Source of the DNA: Phycisphaerae bacterium | GTDB taxonomy: Bacteria; Planctomycetota; Phycisphaerae; UBA1845 | DNA length: 39,812 nt | Reading direction: 5' to 3' | Assembly: GCA_013360585.1 (NCBI GenBank) | Contig: JABWBH010000043.1 | Span: forward strand, 1-39,812 | Part shown: positions 1 to 8,276 of the stretch, piece after piece | Layout of the letters: each line of letters begins with the position of its first letter | Numbering within the stretch: position 1 is the first letter of the stretch | The notes under the pieces: model-generated | The model's database searches: none | Seen by the model: the letters and a program-made list of their open reading frames with translations, nothing else | What the model was told of the DNA's origin: nothing | Position numbers and translations under genes: made by a program

Positions 1-24
1 GATCCAGGGACGTGAATCGTGATG

Positions 25-47
25 CCGGAACGTTTCCGGAACTTTTT
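25..47 (+). terminator. Putative intrinsic terminator of an upstream gene
   Basis: The arms CCGGAA and TTCCGG form a perfect 6-bp stem with a 3-base loop (CGT), followed by AAC and a run of five T. The layout suits a rho-independent terminator for a plus-strand gene left of the window. The stem is short, so it could be chance. Confidence 0.4.
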
Positions 48-73
48 CCGCATTTTTTCGTGGAGTTGCGAAC

Positions 74-574
74 ATGTTTCGTCATAAGATCGTAACGAAA
101 GAGGGCGCTTGGGCGGCGATCGCGGGGATCGTCGTCGTGAGCGCGGGGATGGGGGTTTCCCGCGCGACCGGACCGGAGCCGACGCCGACGATGACCGAGG
201 CGACGTTGATGATGCCGACGTCGAGGATGACGGGGGCCGAGCCGATGGCGATGGCGATGCTCGCGCCGTTCACGTGGACGGGAAACGCGTCGAACGCCTG
301 GAACAACGCCGCCAACTGGTCCGGGGCGGGCGTGGGCTATCCGGACGATAGCTCGGACGACGCGACGTTTTCCGGCAGTTTTGGCTTCGCCGACTTCGAC
401 GCGAGCCGGACGATCGACGACCTCACCGTGGATGACGGCAGCGGGTCGTACTTCCAATCCGACGGTGAGAACAGCCGGACGCTGACCTGCGACACCGTGG
501 TCATCAGCGGAGACACAAGCGGCGATTTCGGCGGCGTTCACGTCACCGGACTGGCCGGCATCGAAACCAACTGA
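74..574 (+). CDS. Secreted hypothetical protein with autotransporter-like strand motif
   Basis: A 166-residue protein of unknown function. The N-terminus (about residues 1-33) has basic residues followed by a hydrophobic Ala/Val/Gly stretch, as in a signal peptide. A low-complexity Met/Thr/Pro segment follows to about residue 63. Residues from about 66 carry the pattern WTG..S.AWN.A.NWSG...PDD...F, the first strand-turn-strand unit of many planctomycete and verrucomicrobial secreted beta-helix proteins. Such proteins are usually several hundred residues long, so this one looks short. Its 3' end abuts an inverted dockerin-like fragment (545-622), which suggests truncation by rearrangement. The ATG at 74 is chosen because GGAG lies 8 bases upstream. 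It heads a same-strand run of three secreted-protein genes. Confidence 0.6.
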   Translation: MFRHKIVTKEGAWAAIAGIVVVSAGMGVSRATGPEPTPTMTEATLMMPTSRMTGAEPMAMAMLAPFTWTGNASNAWNNAANWSGAGVGYPDDSSDDATFSGSFGFADFDASRTIDDLTVDDGSGSYFQSDGENSRTLTCDTVVISGDTSGDFGGVHVTGLAGIETN

Positions 575-622
575 CGCACAGATTTCCGCTCCGGACGGGT
601 CCGGTCATCGCTTGAACCGGAC
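545..622 (-). repeat. Inverted dockerin-coding fragment
   Basis: Read on the minus strand, this stretch translates without a stop as a peptide containing QAMTGPVRSGNLC, which closely matches RAMTGPVRTEGLC in the dockerin-like C-terminus of the next gene (plus strand, about 1725-1775). At DNA level, about 20 bases around GCGATGACCGGACCCGTCC are identical and the similarity extends on both sides, with most of about 45 bases matching. The core CCGGAC..GTCCGG is itself palindromic, which accounts for part but not all of the match. The stretch overlaps the last codons of the upstream gene. Confidence 0.5.
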
Positions 623-662
623 GCTTTGACGGTCGGGCAGGTCTGGAATTGAGGAACGAGTC

Positions 663-1862
663 ATGAGATGCAGGTCGTGGCGCGTGGTGTGCTGGGTCGT
701 GTGCGTGGCGGGGCTGGCTTGCCACGCCCAGGCGCAGGTCAACCTGCCGCCAGGATTCGAGATCGTCGAGTTCGCGGAGAACGACTACGGCATAGCCAAC
801 GTGGATCTCAACGACTGTGGGCAGGTTGCTTATTCGCAATGGCAGGCGCCCAATGGGCACAGCGAAATCTTTGTGTATGATAATCAAGATATCGCGCAGA
901 TCACCCGCACTGGCGATCGAAACGTAACAACCTATATCAATAACTCGGGCCAGTTAATTTGGGGTCGGGGCATTGACCGAAATCCTGTGACCCAGCTCAT
1001 TTTCTGGGATGGTCGTGTCGAATCCGTTGTTGATGAAAATCCCGATGGGTTTAATGGCAGAGCAATCAACAACTTGGGACATGTTTACTGGTCACGCAAA
1101 ATCAGCGTGCGTTGCCCGCGCCAAGAGAATCTGTTCATGTGGGACGGAGCTAATACAACTCAACTCACGTTTGATTTAGAACTGAGCAACGTGCAACCCA
1201 GCGTTAACGATGGCGCAGAAATAGCCTGGGCCAAGGCTCAATTCTGCGACAATCCGTGGAGTGCGGAGGTTCTCGTTAGATATGCAGACGGGCAGATCAC
1301 GCTGCCCTCTCCATACACCCAGAATCAAGCAACGGAGATTACCAACTCCGGTTTCGTGACCTGGCTTTCCACGTCCCGGTTAATGCTTTGGACAGGGTCT
1401 GAAAGCAGGCTATTGCTGGAAAGAAGCGGGCGGGCGGCCTTAAACGAGTGGCTTCGGCTGTACGTAACCATTTTCGACTTCGAGAAGACCAGTTGGAACC
1501 CGTGGGTGCTCGATGTAACGGACGAGGGCATGAACATGTTCATGCTCAGGGACAGTGATTACTGGTTTTCCGATGGCTCCGTCAATGAGTGGGGAGAAAT
1601 CGCGACCTCCTGGTCCGAGGATCCTCCAAACAGTCGAAACCGCGGCGCCGTGATGTATCTGCGACGCATCCGCACCGGCGACAGCGAGTTCGACGGCGAC
1701 ATTGATCTGCGCGACCACAAGCGGTTGGTTCGAGCGATGACCGGACCCGTCCGGACGGAAGGTCTGTGCGAAGATCGTTTTCTGGACATCAATCACGACG
1801 GCGATCTGGACCTGGACGACTACGCCAGGCTCCAGAACGCCTTTACCGGGACGACGCCGTAA
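663..1862 (+). CDS. Secreted protein with dockerin-type C-terminal domain
   Basis: A 399-residue protein with a clear signal peptide (basic MRCR start, hydrophobic core, AQA cleavage-like site near residue 25). The middle (about 30-330) is rich in Trp, Asn and Asp and shows repeating units of the type (I/V)N..G...W, suggesting a beta-propeller of extracellular-repeat type. The last ~60 residues hold two Ca-binding-like loops, FDGDIDLRD and INHDGDLDLDD, each followed by a helix (KRLVRAM and ARLQNAF), which is the dockerin type I arrangement. Dockerins bind cohesins; no cohesin is visible here. The start at 663 follows GAGGA with good spacing. Codon use between about 830 and 1450 is visibly more AT-rich than in neighbouring genes, hinting at a different origin for the propeller part. 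The target is unknown. Confidence 0.7.
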   Translation: MRCRSWRVVCWVVCVAGLACHAQAQVNLPPGFEIVEFAENDYGIANVDLNDCGQVAYSQWQAPNGHSEIFVYDNQDIAQITRTGDRNVTTYINNSGQLIWGRGIDRNPVTQLIFWDGRVESVVDENPDGFNGRAINNLGHVYWSRKISVRCPRQENLFMWDGANTTQLTFDLELSNVQPSVNDGAEIAWAKAQFCDNPWSAEVLVRYADGQITLPSPYTQNQATEITNSGFVTWLSTSRLMLWTGSESRLLLERSGRAALNEWLRLYVTIFDFEKTSWNPWVLDVTDEGMNMFMLRDSDYWFSDGSVNEWGEIATSWSEDPPNSRNRGAVMYLRRIRTGDSEFDGDIDLRDHKRLVRAMTGPVRTEGLCEDRFLDINHDGDLDLDDYARLQNAFTGTTP

Positions 1863-1886
1863 GTCGCTCCGAAGGAGCATTCAACC

Positions 1887-2894
1887 ATGAGGAACATTCT
1901 TGTGATTCTGATCGCGGTGCTGACCTGCGCCGCGTGCGCCGGTGAACCGGCGTTCGCTCAACTGACTCAGACGACGTGGGACGGTTCGGAAGGGACAAAC
2001 TGGTTCGAGGGCGACAACTGGTCGGGCAGCGTCGTGCCCGACGACACATTCGAGGCGGTCATTCCCCACAACCCCACAGGCGGGAGTGTTTGGCCTGTCA
2101 TCGACAACAGCGAGGTGGATGCCGAGGCCGGCAAGCTCACGATGACGGTGAGCGGCGGCACGCGGGCGAAGCTGACGATCAAGTCGGGGTCGGTGCTCAT
2201 TCTCGGCAACGGCGGAGCCTTGACCTCCACCGTGGACGGCGACCTCGTCCTCGGCGACGGCTCGCTGCCTTACGGTAGTCTGAAGATCAACGGCACGCAC
2301 ACCATCACCGGGAAGGGCGGCACGATCGAGCTGAAGGAGAAATCCTCGATCATTCCGCTCAACGACACCGACGACCTACTGATCCTCACGGGCGACAGCG
2401 GATGCACCGGGTATCCCGACGACCGCGCGTGCAGCCTGACGGTCTTCGGCATCGGCTACATCGCGGTGCGCCTGGACAACCGGGCGTTCGTCGTCGGGAA
2501 AGACGCCTCGAAGCCGCTGAAGCTCGACGGCTACGACATGACCGGGACGAGCGTGGGCTGGTGGATCGCGGAAGACGGCGGGTCGATCGCCATCGGGACG
2601 GACATCACCGGCGCCTGCACCTGGCTGACCAAGGCGAACGCTCCCGGCTCCTTTCTGCTGGGTCATCCGGACGTGGGCGACGGGTGCGTGGCCGCGACCG
2701 GCGAGGTGATCCTCAAGTCCGGCCTGCTGAGCGTGCTCGATGGTTCGCGGTTCTGCACGTCGGGCAAACTGACGTGGAAGTCGGTGGACGTGAACGGCAC
2801 GCCGTCCCAGGCGCAGATCGTCACCACCGGCGCCGCCACGGCGACCTTCGGCCTGGGCAGCGCGAGCTCCTGCACGGCGTGCAACGTCGAGTGA
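1887..2894 (+). CDS. Secreted beta-helix-like hypothetical protein
   Basis: A 335-residue protein with a signal peptide (hydrophobic residues 4-18, cleavage-like site near AFA at about 26). Directly after it comes the TTWDG..G.NWFEG.NWSGS..PDD pattern shared with the gene at 74. The rest is Gly-, Thr- and Asp-rich with short alternating strands (KLTI.SGSVLILG, DLVLGDG, KINGTHTITG), as expected for a right-handed beta-helix passenger-like protein. Four Cys pairs in the C-terminal half may form disulfides. AAGGAG sits 9 bases before the ATG. It lies only 24 bp after the dockerin gene, so the two are probably co-transcribed. No membrane anchor or sorting signal is obvious at the C-terminus. Function unknown. 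Confidence 0.65.
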   Translation: MRNILVILIAVLTCAACAGEPAFAQLTQTTWDGSEGTNWFEGDNWSGSVVPDDTFEAVIPHNPTGGSVWPVIDNSEVDAEAGKLTMTVSGGTRAKLTIKSGSVLILGNGGALTSTVDGDLVLGDGSLPYGSLKINGTHTITGKGGTIELKEKSSIIPLNDTDDLLILTGDSGCTGYPDDRACSLTVFGIGYIAVRLDNRAFVVGKDASKPLKLDGYDMTGTSVGWWIAEDGGSIAIGTDITGACTWLTKANAPGSFLLGHPDVGDGCVAATGEVILKSGLLSVLDGSRFCTSGKLTWKSVDVNGTPSQAQIVTTGAATATFGLGSASSCTACNVE

Positions 2895-2898
2895 CGGT

Positions 2899-2928
2899 GG
2901 GGGGTCGAGGGGGGTCGAGGGGGGTCAG
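2899..2928. repeat. Three 10-bp G-rich direct repeats
   Basis: Just after the stop codon of the preceding gene are three runs of six G separated by TCGA (period 10). The plus strand has the makings of a G-quadruplex, with a further GG pair just upstream. Confidence 0.7.
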
Positions 2929-3047
2929 GACGAGGACAAGGCGCAGACGGAGCGAGGATCCTGCACGCCGGCCTCGGCGGGGCAAGCACCTGCTCGTGCT
3001 CGACGGACTGCCCGTAAGGCGGAGCGATGGACCTCCCGAAACGGAAC

Positions 3048-3087
3048 TTCCGGGACCACGGAAGGACCGCCTTTCGTGGTCCCGGGA
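3048..3087. terminator. Long hairpin between convergent genes
   Basis: The arms at 3050-3065 and 3070-3085 are complementary over 16 bases with one mismatch, leaving a 4-base loop (ACCG). The stem is GC-rich. No T-tract follows on either strand, so it is not a classical intrinsic terminator, but its place between convergent genes fits a bidirectional transcript end. The rest of 2895-3346 shows no convincing gene. Confidence 0.45.
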
Positions 3088-3346
3088 TGGTCTTCTGGTT
3101 TCCGCCGACCGACCGCACGCAACTGCGACCCGCCCCCGGACACCGATGACGGCAGGCAATGCCCGCCCTGCGCGCTCCAGGCATAGCCGCCCGTTGAAAA
3201 AGGGGGGCGCGTCCCTCCGGGATGCGAATTTGATCGAGAAAAACCGGCATCACAAAGACCGATCCCGGGTTCTTCAGCAGGCGGATAGGCAAAGGACTTG
3301 AAGATGAGCGATCCGGGCAAGCCGCCGCGGAGCAACGAAGCAGGCG

Positions 3347-4498
3347 TTACGACCGCTCCACGACCCGGTCGATCAGGAAGCTCGACTGCACCAGCGCCTC
3401 GTCCGTGAAGTCCCCGAAGAAGCGCCGCACCTCGGCGAACATCGCCTCAAAAGCCGGCTGGTCGCCGCGACGGAGAATCCCGGACAGTTCCTGCGCCGCT
3501 GCGATGAAGGCGCCGGTGACCTCGTCGCGGATCGGGTTGAGCATCTCGATCGGACCGTAAAGCCGCGGCGACTGGGCGAAGTGCCGCGCGGCCACGTACA
3601 ACTCCATCAGATAGGCCGGCGAGGTGAAGCGCAGCGTCTCGCGCAGATCCACGCCCAGCCGCGACAGGGCGAGACCGAGCACCTGCGTCTGAAAATGCGT
3701 CAAGACCTGCACCAGGCCCATCGCACGGTCATGCTCCCGCGGATCGGCTTCCGTCAGCACCAGCCCGCGGGCGGAGAGCATCTTCGTCAGCCAGTCATAC
3801 CACGCCTCCCCGCGTCCGCGGCAGAGCACGACGCGCTGCCCCTGAAGCGAGTGAACGCCGGGACCGAACATCGGATGCGTGCCGACCACCGAGGCGCCGG
3901 TGGACGCCGTCGCATCCATCATCGCCCGCAGCGGCGCCTCCTTGATCGATGTGACGTCCATGAGGAGCGCCTCGGCGCGGACGTGCGGACCGAGCCGGCG
4001 GATCACCTCCTCCGTGACGCCGATCGGCACGCTGATGACCACCACGTCCGCGCTGTGCGCCGCCTCCTCGGGCGTCAGCGGCGTGTCCACGTCGGCGATG
4101 AGCACCGCGTGACCCAGGTCGCCGAAAAGACGCGCCAGCAGCGACCCCATCCCCCCCTTTCCACCGACCACGGCCACGCTCTTCGGTTCAATCTGCATCG
4201 GTAGCTCCGCACGCAGGGCGGCCTGATGATCGCGGCTGGTCAGCAGCACGAGACGGTAGATCGCCTCGATCTCCTCGCGCGGCAGCCCCAGCTTCTCCGC
4301 CCGTCCGCAGCGATCGGCGATGACCTCGCGCTCGCGGGAGCGGTCGCGGATCGGAACCTGGTGCTCCCGTTTGTACGCGGCGATCTCCCCGACGATCGCC
4401 ATCCGCCGCGCCATGAGCTGAAGCATGTCGCGGTCGATCGCGTCGATCATCGCCCGCAGCACGGGCAAAGGCCGGTTTGTTACACGCGGTTCTTCCAT
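3347..4498 (-). CDS. tyrA: Bifunctional chorismate mutase/prephenate dehydrogenase (T-protein)
   Basis: Catalyses chorismate to prephenate and then NAD-dependent oxidative decarboxylation to 4-hydroxyphenylpyruvate in tyrosine synthesis. Residues about 10-95 are an AroQ-type chorismate mutase helix bundle (MIDAID.DML.L...R...V..IAAYK, then RDR.RE). From about 105 comes the dehydrogenase with the nucleotide-binding VAVVGGKGGMG. The motifs SVPIGVTEEVI, the Lys of TSIKEAPL and the catalytic His of GTHPMFGP are present, as are TSPAY.MEL and ARHFAQSP, whose Arg matches the prephenate-binding Arg known in the E. coli enzyme. Length (383 residues) fits the family (about 370-380). The start at 4498 (MEEPRV) is preferred over the upstream ATG at 4549 because homology begins just after it; the SD sequence is weak at both. 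It stands alone on the minus strand. Confidence 0.9.
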   Translation of the reverse strand: MEEPRVTNRPLPVLRAMIDAIDRDMLQLMARRMAIVGEIAAYKREHQVPIRDRSREREVIADRCGRAEKLGLPREEIEAIYRLVLLTSRDHQAALRAELPMQIEPKSVAVVGGKGGMGSLLARLFGDLGHAVLIADVDTPLTPEEAAHSADVVVISVPIGVTEEVIRRLGPHVRAEALLMDVTSIKEAPLRAMMDATASTGASVVGTHPMFGPGVHSLQGQRVVLCRGRGEAWYDWLTKMLSARGLVLTEADPREHDRAMGLVQVLTHFQTQVLGLALSRLGVDLRETLRFTSPAYLMELYVAARHFAQSPRLYGPIEMLNPIRDEVTGAFIAAAQELSGILRRGDQPAFEAMFAEVRRFFGDFTDEALVQSSFLIDRVVERS

Positions 4499-4549
4499 CC
4501 TCAAACTCGAAGGCCGCAATCGTGGCGCCCACGACGGAGATCGAATCAT

Positions 4550-5021
4550 CCCTTATTCCGGCCTCGTCGTCACGCGCGATCCCGCGCTCCGGGGCCGTGT
4601 CGGCGGCGGGTTGCGTGCAGCGGGCGGCTTGCAGGGTGTTGATGGCGGCGCTGAACTGGCGAGACGGGTCTTCCGCCTTGGGGACGTCGGTAAACTCACG
4701 TGGAAGGCTGATCTCCACGGCGACCGTGCCCGCCCTGCCGAAGCCGGATGGGCACAGTCGTCCGCTTGGAGAAGAGGAGGCTCAAGGAATTCCCGCCGCG
4801 CGGGATCGCGCCGGTGCGATTCCCCCCTTCCGCATCGGCGCGTCCGTCCGCCTCGACGCAGGCGGGAATCCCATCAAGATCGTCATCCGCCGGATCCGGT
4901 CGCGGCGGTCCCTCGCCGCCGTAACTCGGTCCGGCCCATCGTTTCCTTTAGTCGCTCCGGTCCGTCGCCCCGACGCTCGTCCCCCCGCCCGATCATTCTC
5001 ACCCCTGGACGGGGCGGAGGA
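4550..5021. other. Intergenic region without a recognisable gene
   Basis: This GC-rich stretch lies between divergent tyrA and the sigma-factor gene. Long open frames exist on both strands, but their translations are Arg/Pro/Ser-rich and show no domain, signal peptide or ribosome-binding site. The only functional signal seen is the promoter-like sequence at its right end. Confidence 0.5.
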
Positions 5022-5051
5022 TTCTAGGGACAGGGATCCGCGTGGTATAAT
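5022..5051 (+). promoter_or_regulatory. Promoter-like site before the sigma-factor gene
   Basis: A perfect TATAAT (5046-5051) stands out in GC-rich sequence, with a weak -35 candidate TTCTAG (5022-5027) 18 bases upstream. Transcription would start near 5058, giving only about 15 bases of leader before the ATG at 5073. No Shine-Dalgarno sequence is visible. A 6-codon mini-frame (5059-5079) begins at the expected transcript start and overlaps the sigma-factor start codon. Confidence 0.5.
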
Positions 5052-5072
5052 TGGGCGAATGCCTGATTTATC

Positions 5073-5657
5073 ATGTTGACGACGCGATCCACCCTGATTG
5101 AGCGCGTGCGCCGCCTCGACGACGTCGGCGGCTGGGCGGAATTTGACCGTCTTTACCGCCCCCTGCTGACGCGGTACGCCCGTCAGCGCGGTCTGAGCGC
5201 TCCTGATGCCGAAGATGTGGCACAGGAGTCGCTCGAAGTCGTTCTCCGGCGCATCCAGGATTTCAGAAAGCGGAAGAGCTTTCGCGGCTGGCTGCGGCGG
5301 ATTGTCGAGAACAAGGTCATGCACCAGATGACCCGGCAGCGACGAGCCGCCCGCGGGGGGGAGAACCCCGCGATCGACCTGGCGTGCGCGAACGACGACT
5401 CTCCCGCCGAAATCTGGGAGCGCCACTGGAACCAGACGCACCTGCTCTACTGCTTGTCCACGCTGCGCGAGGAGTTCGCCGAGCACACGCTGCGTTCGTT
5501 TGAGATGTATGTGCTTCAGCAGCGACCGGTGGACGAAATCTGCCGGACCCTCGGCATGACCCGCAACCACGTTTACGTCGCCAAGAACCGCATCATGCGC
5601 CGCCTGCGCGAGCGCTTCGAGGCGCTGATGTCCTCCCTTTACGGAGGCGAGGCGTGA
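5073..5657 (+). CDS. ECF-type RNA polymerase sigma factor
   Basis: A 194-residue sigma-70 family protein with only regions 2 and 4. Region 2 (about residues 20-95) holds FDRLYRPLLTRYAR, the D.EDVAQE..E signature and the FRGWLRRIVENK helix. Region 4 (about 125-185) ends in a helix-turn-helix, VDEICRTLGMTRNHVYVAKNRIMRRL. Such factors redirect RNA polymerase to a small regulon. The stop overlaps the GTG start of the following anti-sigma/kinase gene by 4 bases (GTGA), so the two are translationally coupled and very likely form a signalling pair. This matches the planctomycete habit of pairing ECF factors with Hanks-type kinases. The ATG at 5073 has no Shine-Dalgarno sequence, consistent with the short leader predicted from the TATAAT at 5046. 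Confidence 0.88.
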   Translation: MLTTRSTLIERVRRLDDVGGWAEFDRLYRPLLTRYARQRGLSAPDAEDVAQESLEVVLRRIQDFRKRKSFRGWLRRIVENKVMHQMTRQRRAARGGENPAIDLACANDDSPAEIWERHWNQTHLLYCLSTLREEFAEHTLRSFEMYVLQQRPVDEICRTLGMTRNHVYVAKNRIMRRLRERFEALMSSLYGGEA

Positions 5658-6985
5658 CCGCCTGCCCATCGCGCTCCCGGTTGCTGTCCTTCGAGCGCGG
5701 CGACCTCAGTGATCACGAGGCCGCTCCGATCGAGGCTCACCTCCAGCATTGCGATCCCTGTCGCACGTGCGTGGACCAGCTCCGCGGGACGGACGCGGAC
5801 GCGGCGTTTCTTCGTGAGGCGCTGCGCGACGCGCCCACCGGGTGGTCCGCGAGGACAGGCGCCCCGGCGGCGGAGCCTGGCGACCTCGTCGTGTCCCCCG
5901 GAACGAAGGACCGATCCGCCGCAGCATCCGGGTCGATCGAGGCGGAGTGGCCGATCCCGGATTACACCCGCGTGCAACTGTGCGGCGAAGGCGCTTACGG
6001 AAGCGTCTGGGCGGTGCGCGACCGGGTGGGCGTCTTCCGGGCGCTGAAGATTCTCGACATGGCGCGGATGAGCCGGGCGAAACTCAGTTGCCGCGAGAGC
6101 ACGGCGCTGGAGACGTACTGCCGCAGGGTCGGACGCCACCCGTATCTGATCGGCGTCTATCACGTCGGCGTGGTCGGCGACCGTCTGTATTACACGATGG
6201 ATCTTGCGGACAACGACGTCGATAAGGCGCCGGTCGGCGCGGCGTTCGCGACGCCCTACCGCCCGCTCACGCTGCACTCCGTCATCCGCCGCCGACGCAT
6301 CACCCCCGGAACCGCGATCGAGATCACGCGGCGCCTCCTCCGCGGGCTGGCGAAGCTGCACGGGCTGGACCTGGTCCACCGCGACATCAAGCCGTCGAAC
6401 ATCGTCTTCGTGGACCGCCGTCCGAAGCTGGCGGACATCGGCATGATCACGCCGCGCGAGCACTCGAACGTCGTCGCCGGAACGCCTCGCTACATGCCGC
6501 CCGACCGCGTCATCGACAAGACCGCCGACACGTACGCCCTCGGCAAAGTCCTTCACGAAATGATCGCCGGTCCGGACGTCCGATCCTTCCCCGATCTGCC
6601 GCTCGACGAACTCGACCCCGGTCCCAAGTGGGATCTGGAACGCGTCGCGGAAGTCATCCGCCGGGCCTGCGCCCCCGCCGCCGCGGATCGCTACGCCTCG
6701 GCCGCCGAGATGCTCGACGATCTCGAAGCCTGCGGCGACTTTCCCTTCGGCGCCCTTTTCGACGAGTCCGCCGGTCCCGCCGTCTCCGAAATGTCGCCGA
6801 GCGCAGGCGCGGCGTCGTCCATCGACGGAACGTCGGCAGGTCGATCTCTCTCCGCCGGTGCGAGGTCGCGCCTCACCGGCCCGCAGACCGCCCGCCTGCT
6901 GCACGCCGCGCTCCGCGCCGTCCCCTGGATCGCCGCCGTCGCGGCGCTGAAGCTCATCCTGGACGTGCTGCGCAACAACGGTTGA
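5654..6985 (+). CDS. Membrane-anchored Ser/Thr kinase with N-terminal anti-sigma zinc finger
   Basis: A 443-residue protein. Residues 29-39 form H..HC..C..C, including the H-x3-C-x2-C pattern of ZAS (zinc-binding anti-sigma) domains. From about residue 96 there is a Hanks-type kinase: Gly-rich loop GEGAYGSVW, catalytic Lys in ALKIL, HRDIKPSNIVF at about 242, then LADIGM in place of DFG, and GTPRYMPPD in the activation segment. A hydrophobic helix near the C-terminus (VPWIAAVAALKLILDVL) likely anchors it in the membrane with the kinase in the cytoplasm; no sensor domain lies beyond it. The GTG start overlaps the sigma-factor stop. The inferred job is to hold the upstream sigma factor and release it on phosphorylation or zinc/redox change. 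The DIG variant keeps the metal-binding Asp, so activity is expected. Confidence 0.85.
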   Translation: MTACPSRSRLLSFERGDLSDHEAAPIEAHLQHCDPCRTCVDQLRGTDADAAFLREALRDAPTGWSARTGAPAAEPGDLVVSPGTKDRSAAASGSIEAEWPIPDYTRVQLCGEGAYGSVWAVRDRVGVFRALKILDMARMSRAKLSCRESTALETYCRRVGRHPYLIGVYHVGVVGDRLYYTMDLADNDVDKAPVGAAFATPYRPLTLHSVIRRRRITPGTAIEITRRLLRGLAKLHGLDLVHRDIKPSNIVFVDRRPKLADIGMITPREHSNVVAGTPRYMPPDRVIDKTADTYALGKVLHEMIAGPDVRSFPDLPLDELDPGPKWDLERVAEVIRRACAPAAADRYASAAEMLDDLEACGDFPFGALFDESAGPAVSEMSPSAGAASSIDGTSAGRSLSAGARSRLTGPQTARLLHAALRAVPWIAAVAALKLILDVLRNNG

Positions 6986-7011
6986 GGCGGTGATCGACGG
7001 CGTCGACCGCC
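6986..7011 (+). terminator. Hairpin directly after the kinase gene
   Basis: GGCGGT...CGAC and GTCGACCGCC pair with a 3-base bulge immediately after the kinase stop codon. There is no T-tract, so it may be a transcript-end or stability hairpin. The remaining bases to 7265 hold no supported gene. Confidence 0.3.
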
Positions 7012-7265
7012 CCGCCGCAGCGTCTCCACGCCCGGACGGATGGACGATCGGGTGCAGCGTGAGCAGGCGTTGGACTCGCTCCGGTCCCTCATCGAGTCCG
7101 CGCGGACTGAAGTCTGCGGCTTGCAGGAAGGACGGTCAGGGGGCCTTTTGCGCATCAATGACCTTGGGATCGGATCGCGAAGCTCTGCACGGCGCGCGGA
7201 CCGGAGATCCGCGATCCGAATTTGAGGGACGAGGGGCGAACCTGCAACGTGGGAGCGGGACCGTG

Positions 7266-8276
7266 CTAATGTCCGAACCTGAAGGCGATGCAGCGCGGGC
7301 CTGCGCCGACCTTCGCCTTGGCGCCGAGGATGAGCTTCCCGTCGGCGCCGATCTCGACGCGCTGAACCGTGTGATCGCCGGTGGAAATCAGCAGTGCCGA
7401 CCGGCCTGGCGTCGGCGGACTGACCGGACTGACGACGCGCTCGACCCACGCGGGCCGGATCACCGCCGTCACGCGGTCCCGCGGTTTCCCGGTCGCCACG
7501 TCGACAATGTCCACGAGCGACCGCTCCTCCGACGCGGCGACGACCAACCCGCCATCCAGGACCGTCAGACTGGAATACGCCACCTCAACGGGCGACGCCT
7601 TTTCCGGCGGCGGAAGGAGCGGAATCAGCCGAGCGATTTTCGCCCGTCCCGTGTCGAGATCGAGGATCCCCTCCACCCAGGGTGAGGTCAGGTAGACCCG
7701 CGATTCATCCGGGACGCACGCAAGGGCGGTCGGACAGACGTTCAGCGGAATCCGCCGCAGGAGCTTCTGCGCCACGGGGTCGACCACGGCGATGCCGGGA
7801 GATGGACGGGTCGTCGCGTAGACGCTCGCCTTCGATGGCCCGCAACGCACGAATCCCGCCGCGCCCACCTCCCTGATCCGGAACGCCTCCTTCCGCGTCT
7901 CGACGGCGATGCCGATCAGATCGCCGCTGGGAGGGTGGGCGATCAGCACGTGCTTCTCGTCCGGCGTCAGCACGATGCCGCACTGCGCCATCCCGTCCAC
8001 GGAGACCGCGCCCATCAATTCAAACGAAGTGGAATTGAAAAACTTGAGCTTGTTCTCGCCCTCGACGCCGACCACGATCGTTCCGGTTTCAGCGGACACG
8101 ACGATCCCGTAAGGCCGCTTCCCCACCGCAAACCGCCGCGTTTCCTGCATGTCATGCGGATTCACGACCGACACGGACCCATCCAGAGTGTTGACGACGA
8201 AGGCGTCGAGGACATGCCTCGCCTGAACCGCGCGCCCGGCGCAAAACAACGCCGCAACGGAAAACCACGCATGCAT
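7266..8276 (-). CDS. Secreted YVTN-type beta-propeller protein
   Basis: A 336-residue protein from the ATG at 8276. It begins with a signal peptide (HAWFSVAALFCAGRAVQA) and continues with repeated units of about 40 residues such as AFVVNTLDGSVSVVNPHDMQETRRFAVGKRPYGIVVSAE and VYLTSPWVEGILDLDTG, the pattern of 7-bladed YVTN/YncE-like propellers. Members usually sit in the periplasm or on the surface; the ligand is unknown. A longer version starting at 8336 with a very Arg-rich N-terminus is possible, as neither start has a convincing ribosome-binding site. It lies 211 bp downstream of trpS on the same strand, perhaps read through from it. The last ~20 residues have no anchor. Confidence 0.65.
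   Translation of the reverse strand: MHAWFSVAALFCAGRAVQARHVLDAFVVNTLDGSVSVVNPHDMQETRRFAVGKRPYGIVVSAETGTIVVGVEGENKLKFFNSTSFELMGAVSVDGMAQCGIVLTPDEKHVLIAHPPSGDLIGIAVETRKEAFRIREVGAAGFVRCGPSKASVYATTRPSPGIAVVDPVAQKLLRRIPLNVCPTALACVPDESRVYLTSPWVEGILDLDTGRAKIARLIPLLPPPEKASPVEVAYSSLTVLDGGLVVAASEERSLVDIVDVATGKPRDRVTAVIRPAWVERVVSPVSPPTPGRSALLISTGDHTVQRVEIGADGKLILGAKAKVGAGPRCIAFRFGH

Noticed and set aside
2402-3301. Plus-strand open frame across the gene end at 2894 and the following gap
   Set aside because: Its first half is a shadow of the secreted protein. The rest is Arg-rich without motif or ribosome-binding site.
7040-7225. Small plus-strand open frame after the kinase gene
   Set aside because: No good ribosome-binding site, no recognisable motif and too short to support.
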